Source: Pseudo-nitzschia pungens (taxonomy: Eukaryota; Bacillariophyta; Bacillariophyceae; Bacillariales; Bacillariaceae). Taken from it: a stretch of 64,000 bases of DNA. The translations under genes and the position numbers were made by a program. Every line of letters starts with the position of its first letter. Positions within the stretch are counted from its first letter, which is position 1. The DNA lies in the NCBI GenBank assembly GCA_037355855.1, contig CM074760.1, forward strand, positions 488,501 through 552,500, in the 5' to 3' direction. Positions 55,003 through 64,000 of this stretch are shown here, piece after piece. The notes under the pieces are model-generated. The model made no database searches, was not told where the DNA came from, and worked only from the letters and a program-made list of their open reading frames with translations.

Positions 55003-57672
55003 TCAAAACAACAGAGCGTTCTCGCTGTCTTCCCTGTCATGTGTGTATTTTCCTTCCAGGTATTTCATGGCCTGCCGTTCCTTGCAGTTGCTGCACTTGG
55101 TGGCTTTTCCATGGTTGCCAAACGATGACCACCGACGGAAATTCTTGCAACCCTTGCAAAACTTGATTTCCAACACCGTGGCGGCGGGAGGTTTTTGTTT
55201 GTCTCCCTCCTTTCCGGTGGTGGTTGTTTTTTCCCTCTTGTCTTTGTCTTGCGTTCCACCACTACTGTGGGAGGGATTCAGGACCTTCCACACGACGTTC
55301 GTGTCGCAATGGGAACATACCTTTCGGTTTTGTCGCGGCACGTAGATTTCACCCTGGACCTGCAGGTTCCACTTGGCGGCCGCCTTCTTGTAGAGACGTC
55401 GCTCCCCGCACATGACGCAGAAGCAGTACGTCGAATGGTTCTTGGCCCGGCCATCTCCCCCGTCTTCGTAGTTCGACGGAGACTCGACGTCTACCACCGG
55501 ATTCCCCGTGTAGGCGTGGAAGTTTTTCAGGTCGTCAAAGGGTGGCACGTCCTTTGCATCACGGGAGATATCGACGCGTTTGTCTTCGAATGGATGGCAC
55601 GAACTCGATGGAACGCAACGGGTCATGTATTGGAGTCTCCGCATCGCTCGGGTCTGTCTCGACTCGGAAACCGTGGCCTGGGATGGAGTCTCGTTCGGTT
55701 TGGCGGCACTCAGGGTCGTCGCCGTCTCGTCTCGACTGGTGGCATTTGTCGCGCCGCCAAGAGCTTTGGGGTCACCCCTGGCCTGGATTACTGATTTGTT
55801 CTTGCAATCCACCTTTGCGACCGAACGAGGGAGTCGCCGGCGTTTCCGTGCATTGTCGACACACGGAACACTGTCCGGAACAATGTTGAAAGTTTGGTTT
55901 TCGTTTCGTTTCTCGCACGGAAAAGCAGAAATCTGCTTGTGGATGTCGATGGCACCTTTGATCGCATCGTCACCGAGCCCTCTCGCTTCTGCCGTGGCCC
56001 GAATCTGTTTCAGAATGTCGACTTTCATCCCAGAAATCTCATTCTGAAGAGAATTGTTCCCGAGATCCAAACGTTCCTTGGCAAGTAATTCTTTGAGAAG
56101 AAATTCTTGCACCCCGCTCCCTCCCTGGGTTTTTCCTCCACCGCGATCTAGAGTCTTCGTCGTTGTTCGGTCCGCTGCATCATCAACCACCGCAGCAGCA
56201 GCACACATTGAGAAGGATGAAGAAAGCAGTTCGGCCATACTGAGTTTGGTTGCGAACAAAGCTTCTTTCCTATCCATTTCACGCCACACTTTTCCATCAA
56301 CAACATATTTTCTCGAATTGCTTTCTGTGCTCTGGACGTTGCCTTTTACCTCAGTCAGGAATCGTCCGTTGTTCGCGATGATGTCTTCAACCAAGTCATT
56401 TACGATTCGATCCCTCTGATTCGATCCAGATACCGCACGGTTGAATTCATGTAATTTGTCTTTCATCCATTCGTAGTAGGTTGTGTTACCGGGATTGAAG
56501 GCGAGACTGCAAAATAGCGATGGGTTTGATGTGCTCGTAGTTTTATTCGGTGTGATTCTGGAGACAAAAGAAGAATTCTCGCAGAGCACATCAAATTCTC
56601 CAAACATTCTCGTGGAAGGCACCTCACAAACACTGATCGAACCACGTTTCTGCCTTTTCCGTTTCGCGGACAAAAAGTGCTGCTGGCGTCGCTGTTCTAG
56701 CAATTGAAGTTTTTGGGATACGCTGATTTCGGGTTCTGCCGCCACGAGCGAGGAATGGAGCGATTGTGCATCGTTTGAAACGACTTGTTCGGTACATCCG
56801 CGCGCAAGACTTAGATGCATTCGGGACGATTCGTTCGAAACAAGTTTTTCTGCGACCCGTTGCTGTTCTTGAAGTTGCAGGATCATCATTGCTTCTAGTC
56901 GACGCTGCTGCTCAACCATCTTCAAATTAATAAGTGCTGCTTCTTGTTCCCGTGCTTTTCTCTTCTGCTCTTCCCTTTCTGCTAGCAGGGTCATAATTAT
57001 CTTTGTTTCTTGCTTTTCCCGTTCATGCTGCACAAGCTGGACAAGTTGTTCTTGTTGTAGTTGCTGCTGCTGCCGTGCTAATTGAGCCATTCTAGTCCTC
57101 TCTAGCACTAAAGAAAGTACCGACGCTGCTGGGTTCGGTTTCATATCAGCGCCTTGAAGAGATGGGACTGCAGGAATTATTTTCGATTTGACGCAGGTTT
57201 TCAAAAACTGCAACAAGCTCTCGTTGGAGTCAACGACGTGAGGAGGAAACACGCCAGTGGTAATACATTTAGAAAGACCTTCATTGGTCAGAAAGGTTTT
57301 GAGAATCTTGAATTGAAGAAGGTACTCGGAGTATTCCTCCCGAACGAGTCTGACTTCCATTTGGTTGCAGTATCGTGCATCGTTATCGAGGCTGTCAACG
57401 ACGTTTACTTCATCGTCAAAGAAATCTACGTTTAATTTTTTCTTGTAAACATAAGGGGCGTGGGGGGCAAGGATGCAAAGCTCGTTTGGACCACTGTCAC
57501 TCACGTGAAGGGTCCACCCTAAGCTATGCAGATTTCTCCATAAGGTATTCCAAAAAAAATATCGTTCGATCACACTGATGGATCTATCATCAGGCAAAAG
57601 CAGCAGAGGAATACCATTAGCTGCTGCACATCTTTTTCGTGCCATGAACAATACGATCGCATCGTCCGCCAT
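55003..57672 (-). CDS. Large Cys-rich (zinc-ribbon-like) protein with DUF6824-like region
   Basis: 889 residues from ATG 57672 (MADDAIVLFMARKR). The N-terminal domain has FFWNTLWRNLHSLGWTLHV, a motif common in uncharacterised diatom proteins. Residues of about 190-290 form a Gln/Glu/Arg coiled coil. The centre reads FNPGNTTYYEWMKDKLHEF then DIIANNGRFLTEV, resembling the NPGNxxF and GGRFL core of the DUF6824 family, though the leading DVL-x-GR motif is altered to DVLCENS. The C-terminus has two Cys clusters: CFCVMCGERR...CSHCDTN and FCKGCKNFRRW...CSNCKERQ, each able to bind zinc. A basic RKRRR run suggests nuclear location. The frame is unbroken. It probably binds DNA or RNA; this is inference. 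Confidence 0.75.
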   Translation of the reverse strand: MADDAIVLFMARKRCAAANGIPLLLLPDDRSISVIERYFFWNTLWRNLHSLGWTLHVSDSGPNELCILAPHAPYVYKKKLNVDFFDDEVNVVDSLDNDARYCNQMEVRLVREEYSEYLLQFKILKTFLTNEGLSKCITTGVFPPHVVDSNESLLQFLKTCVKSKIIPAVPSLQGADMKPNPAASVLSLVLERTRMAQLARQQQQLQQEQLVQLVQHEREKQETKIIMTLLAEREEQKRKAREQEAALINLKMVEQQRRLEAMMILQLQEQQRVAEKLVSNESSRMHLSLARGCTEQVVSNDAQSLHSSLVAAEPEISVSQKLQLLEQRRQQHFLSAKRKRQKRGSISVCEVPSTRMFGEFDVLCENSSFVSRITPNKTTSTSNPSLFCSLAFNPGNTTYYEWMKDKLHEFNRAVSGSNQRDRIVNDLVEDIIANNGRFLTEVKGNVQSTESNSRKYVVDGKVWREMDRKEALFATKLSMAELLSSSFSMCAAAAVVDDAADRTTTKTLDRGGGKTQGGSGVQEFLLKELLAKERLDLGNNSLQNEISGMKVDILKQIRATAEARGLGDDAIKGAIDIHKQISAFPCEKRNENQTFNIVPDSVPCVDNARKRRRLPRSVAKVDCKNKSVIQARGDPKALGGATNATSRDETATTLSAAKPNETPSQATVSESRQTRAMRRLQYMTRCVPSSSCHPFEDKRVDISRDAKDVPPFDDLKNFHAYTGNPVVDVESPSNYEDGGDGRAKNHSTYCFCVMCGERRLYKKAAAKWNLQVQGEIYVPRQNRKVCSHCDTNVVWKVLNPSHSSGGTQDKDKREKTTTTGKEGDKQKPPAATVLEIKFCKGCKNFRRWSSFGNHGKATKCSNCKERQAMKYLEGKYTHDREDSENALLF

Positions 57673-59895
57673 GTTTCTGAGGGTGCAACGGTAATTAGGG
57701 AGTTTGCTGTGGCGAATTCCAAACAATGATGAAATCTGACCTCGGTGAGGAGAAAGCTACTGTTCATAGATATTATAATATTGGGCTCAAAAGTGTATGT
57801 GATCACGTAGACAGGTAGTGGTCGATAAAAATTGTCCGCATGCAAAGTGCTGGAGCTTCATTTTTTTATTACTGTTTTCTTGTTATCTCTGAGAGATCAA
57901 GAAATGTGACGAAATCGAAGTCATTCCCAAATCAATCGAAGGATTAAGGTACTCTTTTTACAACATTGGCGATTGACATTTCGAAGGTGGGATTGTATCT
58001 CTATTAACTATACCATTCCATAAGCCTTGAAAGTTTAAGAATTTCATTCGAACATCCATTTATGTAACCCTTACAAATTGACAGTGGTGGTTATATAAAT
58101 GTAGCTGAAACTGGTTTAAGCTGGTAGATTCAGAAGTTCTTTGCTTTCGTAGATGAGCGATCCATACCGCCTTGTGACGTGCCGTCAAAGCATTCTTCTT
58201 TTATCGGTCACAATTCAATACACAGATCAACTTATTGCTCTACGGGTATGCGATGCTTTTTCGGGACATTATACCGGTAAGGTTAGTGTCAAATAGGCGA
58301 AAGGTTTTAAAAATTAGTAAGGTTCCTTACTGTAACATACTAAAGTGATCAACCAAAAATGCTCGAGTAGATTTCAAGATAGAACGAAGTTCGTACGGTA
58401 CTGTACTGGTACCGGTAAGCTTAGGGTATGTCTAAATAGTAAGTAAAATGAGTAAAAGCAGAGAATTCGAAAGAAAGAATAAGACCCGCCTGACAATGGA
58501 ACATATGACCGTGACCCGTAGTAGTGTTCAGAAATAGAAGTAACAGGTAATTATTTTAATTATCGATTTTATCGCTAAAACAATGAATTCATGCCACATA
58601 TCGTGATTGACCATAAAATGAAAGAATGACATATTTTTGATCTCAGAAGTTTGCAGACTGTCAGAATACTACGAAGTACAAAATTCTTATCAGCTGTCCC
58701 CCGGTTCTACATCCCAAAGTAACCTTACTAATTCCTACGGAAACCGGGGGACAGCTGATAGGGAATTCCGTAGTAGCGCATCTTACTTCCAGAAAGCCAC
58801 TGTAATTTAAATGTATATTCCCGTACCAGTAATTGGCATGTAGTACTTCGTATTTATGTAACGTTACCTTCTTAAGACATCCGTCAGCGAAATTAGAGTT
58901 ACAAGTTTGTATTCATCCTCCTTAAGTCGTACCGTACGTAACCCTTACTCGTACTTTGGCTCGAATTGTTACGTATTTTAAGAGGCAATATTCATATTTT
59001 TCTGATGATAAAGTAATTAGGATCCATCCCACAGGTACGGTATTCCAGAAGGCTTTTGTAAACCTTACGGTAATTACAGAGCAGCTCCGAACGGTGCTCG
59101 TTTTTCCTAGTAGTAATTGCTACTACTCGTACCACGCACTTCGTACGTAGGGTAGTAAAAAATGACCTTACAGTACGAGTATTCTTACCCTGTAGTGGTG
59201 AATAAAACGAGCTGTTCTTGTGTCTACGGTACTTACTTATTGTGAAGGTATATCGTTCTATCGTTCTAAAAAGCCCAACACAAGTCATATCGTTTCAAAG
59301 GCCAATACCGCATTGGAACGACTTTGAACCGCTAGGATGTATCAAGATCAAAATCTAGAGATTTATCCTTACAGAAAAAGAATCTTCGAAGAACCGAGGG
59401 GATTCGTTGATCTTCATAAATAATCTCTGCATTCAATCAATGTTTTAATTTTTCGCATCTCGTGTTCTGAGAATTGTCAACCGTTACTGATGCTTGCTCC
59501 GCAAAGTTGAAAGTGGAGAACTACTCGGTTGGTGCCTGTACCTGGTACCTTAGTTTTGATAGGATCAAAGAGAATCGATAGCGCACCAAAGCAAGTTGTA
59601 GGGTCCACCTGCATCTGAAATGAGTCATACAGGCATGTTGGGTTTGGTCGACACGATAATTTGCATCGTATCGAGTCGGCACTGAGCACCCGTTCTCGAT
59701 GGCTGTTGGGGTGCACATTGCTCGTCCACACACATACGCACGCACACACTATCCACCCAAAATCCGTGGTTCGCATCCGTTCAGTCTCGTGCAACAGATC
59801 CGATACGATCGATCCAAAACGGGGACTCAATCCAAAACAGGGATTTTAAAAAAAAAAAAAAAAAATTAAAAATCGAACATGCAAACTAATTTCAA
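57673..59895. other. AT-rich intergenic stretch
   Basis: No gene supported in 2.2 kb. It holds a short perfect inverted repeat (58688-58760, separate entry), dispersed motif copies (near 58273, 58409, 58721, 58862, 59063) and a pure poly-A tract at about 59847-59867 close to the stop of the next reverse-strand gene. Confidence 0.5.
58688..58760. repeat. Short inverted repeat (19-bp perfect arms)
   Basis: tatcagctgtcccccggtt at 58688-58706 and its exact reverse complement at 58742-58760 enclose 35 bp that contains gtaaccttac. The flanks also partly match (aattc). Could be a solo foldback element or a strong hairpin. Confidence 0.85.
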
Positions 59896-61732
59896 TTACT
59901 TTCCCCGAAGGATTCCGATCCACGGAAACCAAAGTGCTCTCACGAAGGGCAACACCCCATTGTTGCCGGACTCGCTCGCGGTCGCTGCTTCCACCGCCAG
60001 TGCCGCCGCCGCGGGGCCGTTGCCGGTCGCGATCCTCGGAAAAAAGACCCCGGCCCAAGGGAAATACAGGGCCTGGAAGAGTGCGACGATCTTCGGCCGG
60101 CTGACGGTGCCGGCGGTGGAGGGGAAAAAGAATCCCATCCATGGCAAGTAGAGGGCCTGCAAAAACGGCAGCAGGCCGTTGGGCCGTGGGCCGTCGGTTT
60201 TCTTCGTGGCTGTCAGGACTACCCTGCCCTCTCGATCAAAGCCGATGGTGACCGTTACATTGTTGGGAACCGCCGTAGCGTTTGCCGTGACTTCTGCTTC
60301 CGTAGCCTCGTCCGCTACCAACGGTGTTGTTGTTGCTGCTGCTGTTGTTGCTGCTGCTGTGGTTGCTGCCACGGGCACTTCCGCTGCGGTTGCTTCGACC
60401 GCGATGGGTTCTTCGGCGACTGGTTTCTCCCTTTTCTTTTCCTGCTTCCTCCTCTTCTTCTTTTGGGCCTCCTCCTCCGCGGCCCTGGAAGCTTCTTCTT
60501 CGGCCTTTTTAGCGGCGGCGGCCGCCTCTTTCTTCTTGGCTAGTTCGATCTTCTTCTGCCGGGCTTCCTCCTCGGCCTTTTCGATTTCGGTGGTGTAGTA
60601 TGCGTAGGAAATCGCGTAGGAAGCACCGAGGGCCGCGGCCCCCTCCAGGAGGATCGCGTCCCCGCGGGTCCGCTTGGGTCCCAGTACGGTGCGGGCCAGG
60701 CCGTCGGATTCGGTCAGGGTCGAGTGCCAGTAGGTGTCCCAGTCCCGGTACCACTGGGGGGTGTTGGAATCGTACTTGGACGGCTCGAGGGCCAGGTTGA
60801 TTGCGGAGGGGTCGAAGCCCTTGTACCCGCGGACTCGCAGGATCCACTCGTCGTCGGGCTGGACGACTCCGTTGGGATCGTCCGAGAGGCGATCGTTGTT
60901 CCCGGGGATTGTACTCGGTGGTGATCCGGAGGATTTCTCCGTTGACCAGGACATTGACCTGCTGTTTTTCCACGACATCGTCGACCATGCGCTTCCAATC
61001 GGAGGGTGGCCGGACCACCACCTCCGTCTCCCCCCGGAGGTCGACGCCGTAGTCCTCCAATACACGGATCACCTTGCCCCAGGCCTCGACCGTGGTGAGT
61101 TCGGATTGGACACTGGATCGGAGGCGCTGGACCGAGCCGGTAAGCGCGCCCCTGTTCTCACCGTCCAGCAGCGCGGTCTGGACCAAGCTCGTGAACGCCG
61201 TTTCGGTCGAGTGCTTGATGGCCCGACGGTCACCGTTCCGGATCTTTGCCTCGATGGTGGCGGTTCCGGGGGAGACCAGGTCCAGCCCGGCGGTCTCGGA
61301 GGGAGCGGCCCTGGCCACGGACGACCCGCTTCCGGGACCGAGCGTCGCGGAGACGACAAAGCTGGCGGCCACCATCAGATTCAGCCACGGATCCTTGTTG
61401 GACTGGATCGTCTTGTTGGTTTTTCCCACGGGGGGCATGCGGGCAGAAGGATCATTGTTGTCGTTGTTATTGTCGTTGTCGTTATCGTAATCGTCTCGGT
61501 GTTGACGGAGCTCAAACAAGTGTCTGCGGAGCTTCGTGGCCCTCCTCGTTGCTGCCAATTCGGTGCCGATGCCGGTGCTTGTGCTTGTGCTTGTGCTTCC
61601 TACCGCCTTGGAATTCGAAGAAAAGGCTTGTACACAGATTGGGGTGGAAAACGGAATCAAAATAGATGATGCAGCGGCAGTGATTCCAATCGCCAACAGC
61701 AGTTTCGAAATCCTTGCGGTGGTGCTTGTCAT
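59896..61732 (-). CDS. Predicted plastid protein with C-terminal triple hydrophobic Pro-Trp repeat, one +1 frame break
   Basis: ATG 61732. The signal peptide ends CVQA^FSSNS, a plausible diatom plastid signature. After an Arg/Asn/Asp-rich transit-like part there is a hydrophobic stretch (LMVAASFVVSATLG, then VARA^A) suggesting a second, thylakoid-type signal. The soluble domain includes VLEDYGVDLRGETEVVVRPPSDW. Near 60904 an extra C breaks the frame; skipping it gives ITTEYNPGNNDRLSDD and WILRVRGYKGFDPSAINLALEPSKYDS. A long Lys/Glu/Ala helix follows (EARQKKIELAKKKEAAAA), then Ala/Thr-rich sequence. The last 95 residues hold three copies of a (L/V)PF(L/V)(Q/R)AL(Y/W)xPW(M/A/I)G motif. No family recognised. 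Confidence 0.7.
59899..60177 (-). repeat. Three copies of a 20-residue Pro-Trp motif at the C-terminus of the plastid protein
   Basis: Copies at 60118-60177 (LLPFLQALYLPWMGFFFP), 60034-60093 (IVALFQALYFPWAGVFFP) and 59899-59958 (VLPFVRALWFPWIGILRG), separated by 8 and 25 residues. Each could form a short re-entrant or in-plane membrane helix. Confidence 0.85.
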
Positions 61733-64000
61733 GGTTACTGACGAATGGATGAAGGAATGAGGGAATCGATCAATCAATCGATGATCTCGTTCAAAACAAT
61801 GAACTACTTGGTGATTCTCTTGGTTTCTCTCTTGGTTGTGGGTTCCAACAACTGTTGTGAATGCAACAGCAATCGCAAAGTGATGGACTTGATATTCTTG
61901 TGATGGATGAGGAATAAACAGGGCGAGTACCGGTATGTGAAGCTCCTGCGGTATGAGGAGTGAATGAATCGGAATTTGTTTGGAACTGACCGGTAAGTTA
62001 CCTGCTACCTGCTACCATACCCGGTGCATAAGATTACCGCGAGGAGAAGATCTCAAACCTTCAATGATTCAAAAACTTCAAATTTGCACAAACGAAATAC
62101 AGTAAAGGTAGTTTTCCGTTTTTTATTGTTCTTCTGAGGACATTATTTCATTGGGCATCATTTGCAGGCATGCGTGATACGTAACGGCGTCACGTAGACG
62201 CCGTTATGATTCCAAGATGTTGTGGGACAAAGTATGTTTTTGCGTTAGAAACAAAGTACCGTATGTTTCTGTTGCTTCCAAACATCATAAAATTCATCCT
62301 ACCGCAACGCTACAAGTATGTATGTGACCGCTACGGGTTCCGTAGGAAGTTTGTTGCACAAGTAGTAAGTCTTACGTGCTTTGCACAAGAAGGTTTTCCT
62401 GTGCAGGTACGTACGGTATTTCATATTTGTACTCGTATTTTCTCAATGCGATGGTGCTGCTACTGCTACTAGTGCTAAGATTTACTAGTACTACTACTAC
62501 TACTACCGGTTTGAAAGGCAAGAACATAGTCATCAAAGGTGCAACAGTAAGGTTATCCGTCAGCCAGACATAATGAAAGTACGATAGTATTCATATTCCA
62601 TCATGGTATGATTCATTCATGTCCTCCTTTCTTCACCTGGAGAAGAATTCTGCCTGAAATCGGTTCGTGAATTGCACAAGAAGAAGGAGTTCTTACTAGT
62701 ATGAGAAGAAGAAGCAGCGACAGCACCACCAGCAGTACTAGTAGTACTACTAGGACTACTATTAGTAGTAGCTACTCTAGTAGTAGTAGTAGGAGGAGGA
62801 GGAGGAGTACTCCTGTTCTCAATCCAACTGCTACACCAAGAAGTGTCGGTTGTTACCTTGTACCATCGCTTGTTGGTACCACGAAAGATGAGAATGAGTA
62901 CACTGCAAGAAGTAATAATATGGGAAGCATGTAAAAAATGACGATGGCAGACATGTTGTTGCTACTACTACTACTAGTAGGATCATCTCATCAAAGAATT
63001 GCAACATTGCCACCAGTACGTAGTAGTAGACCAAGCTTAGCAGTCCAAAAGGATCATGTTGTTTCGTATGTCCAACACAATTCTCTTTTGTTGGATGATA
63101 CGCTGCTGCTGTGGTGGTTCTAGTAATGACTCTGGCGATGATCATTTGATGCAGCAGTGTTCTTCCTTGCTTTGTTGCTTTTGTTTCATCAATTAGATGC
63201 CTTTCTTCTTCTCGATGACGTCGCTGCAATACGAAGAAACAATGAAAATTGGATCCACTTTACGCCACCATAGTAATGATGAGGAAATGCATCATTGCTT
63301 CTTCTTCTTGCCGTTCTCTTTTGTCTGGTCGATGCTGGGGAGGTAGTAGCAAGGAAGAGTCCGAATTCGAGTTTGTTCAACAACAAAATCGGTGTGTTTT
63401 TCCTGTGCCCTGCGGTGCTATGTCAGAAAATGTTTTCATTGTGATTGGCGAAGACTCGACTGCATTGCCACAATCGCATGGTATTCGAATCATTGATGGA
63501 TGCCATCGAATTGTCAAGATATACTGTTTTGACTTCGACTTTGATTAAGAATTCTTCAATAGGAAGAAGTCGAGGACAATGCATTGTTTGTGCTTCTGAG
63601 TGAAAAGGATGCGACTGCGTGTACTCTCCTACAGCTGAAGTGCCAATGTAATGATCGTTGAAAAAACAACGCATGGACGCCAGAAGCAAAGCATAATTTA
63701 TTTTGAAATGAAATAAAGCTGTATGCTGTTCTAATAATAATAGAAATCGATCCAAATTCTTTCCTCAAACACATTCTATCGAAAACAAGATATCTACCTA
63801 TTAAGTGTTTTCCAAGAATGGTTGGTACCACATTGGATGGTGGTTCGGTGGGATAGTACACGTAGTGCGGGATAGTCGAGCGAACGAAGGTCGTCCATCC
63901 ACCAAACACACACACAAGATTCTGACTCGTTGCACTATCGTTCTATTTTTTTGGCATCACACGGAGAGGGCATCGCTGCTCTGTTTGCGGTGTTTCTTGG
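61733..64000. other. Terminal intergenic stretch with triplet repeats
   Basis: No convincing gene. A 9-bp stem hairpin lies at 62182-62206 (taacggcgt...acgccgtta). CTACTAGTAGTA clusters lie at about 62455-62510, 62728-62805 and 62958-62982. Dispersed motif copies lie near 61991 and 62547. Frames of 80-130 codons here read through low-complexity sequence. Confidence 0.5.

Noticed and set aside
62701..63755. Short frames of 60-130 codons near the window end
   Set aside because: Ser/Arg- or Leu-rich because of AGT/TAG/CTA triplet repeats; no independent support.
1..64000. tRNA or rRNA genes, CRISPR arrays, bacterial operators
   Set aside because: None recognised on either strand. The direct repeats seen are two- or three-copy or coding; gene structure is eukaryotic.

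Overview
The window looks like nuclear DNA of a photosynthetic stramenopile, most likely a diatom. Several secreted or plastid proteins begin with a signal peptide ending at an ASAF-like cleavage site (FASA^F in the Deg protease, SVSA^F in a small Gly-hairpin protein, VQA^F in a Trp-repeat protein). There are helicase-associated-domain repeat proteins and a protein that resembles the DUF6824 family. Two GT-AG spliceosomal introns can be placed with confidence. Genes lie on both strands, mostly without operon logic, separated by 0.3-2.3 kb intergenic stretches. No rRNA, tRNA, CRISPR array or prokaryotic feature was recognised.

Layout. 1-351: start of a secreted Cys-rich protein, cut by the window edge. 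2.6-9 kb: two helicase-associated-domain proteins flank a plastid-type Deg/HtrA serine protease. 9-11.5 kb: intergenic DNA with two inverted-repeat (MITE-like) elements. 11.5-14.3 kb: a small four-helix membrane protein and an ankyrin-like protein. 16.5-22.4 kb: an HGH1 homologue (eEF2 chaperone) and, divergently, an RRM protein. 23.7-28.7 kb: an acidic EH-repeat protein, then a PRMT7-like arginine methyltransferase on the other strand. 29.9-31.5 kb: a bestrophin-like anion channel. 32.3-39.4 kb: a giant coiled-coil protein with 192-bp internal repeats. 41.4-45.1 kb: a basic hypothetical protein and a secreted PHB-depolymerase-type esterase. 46.3-49.2 kb: two tandem paralogues of an unknown secreted or plastid family. 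49.8-51.6 kb: a two-exon type II membrane glycosyltransferase. 52-53 kb: an acidic Thr-rich single-pass membrane protein. 55-57.7 kb: a large Cys-rich zinc-binding-type protein. 59.9-61.7 kb: a predicted plastid protein ending in three copies of a hydrophobic Pro-Trp motif. The last 2.2 kb is low-complexity intergenic DNA.

The most unusual feature is a one-directional set of frame breaks. At nine places in six otherwise coherent genes, reading on requires skipping exactly one extra base; I found no clear single-base deletion. Either the assembly carries insertion errors or there is real +1 frameshifting or decay. Other oddities are an in-frame TGA that a 57-nt intron could remove, a dispersed GTAAGGTTAC-type intergenic motif, and pentanucleotide microsatellites just upstream of start codons. 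Coordinates of frame breaks and introns were read by eye and may be off by a base or two.
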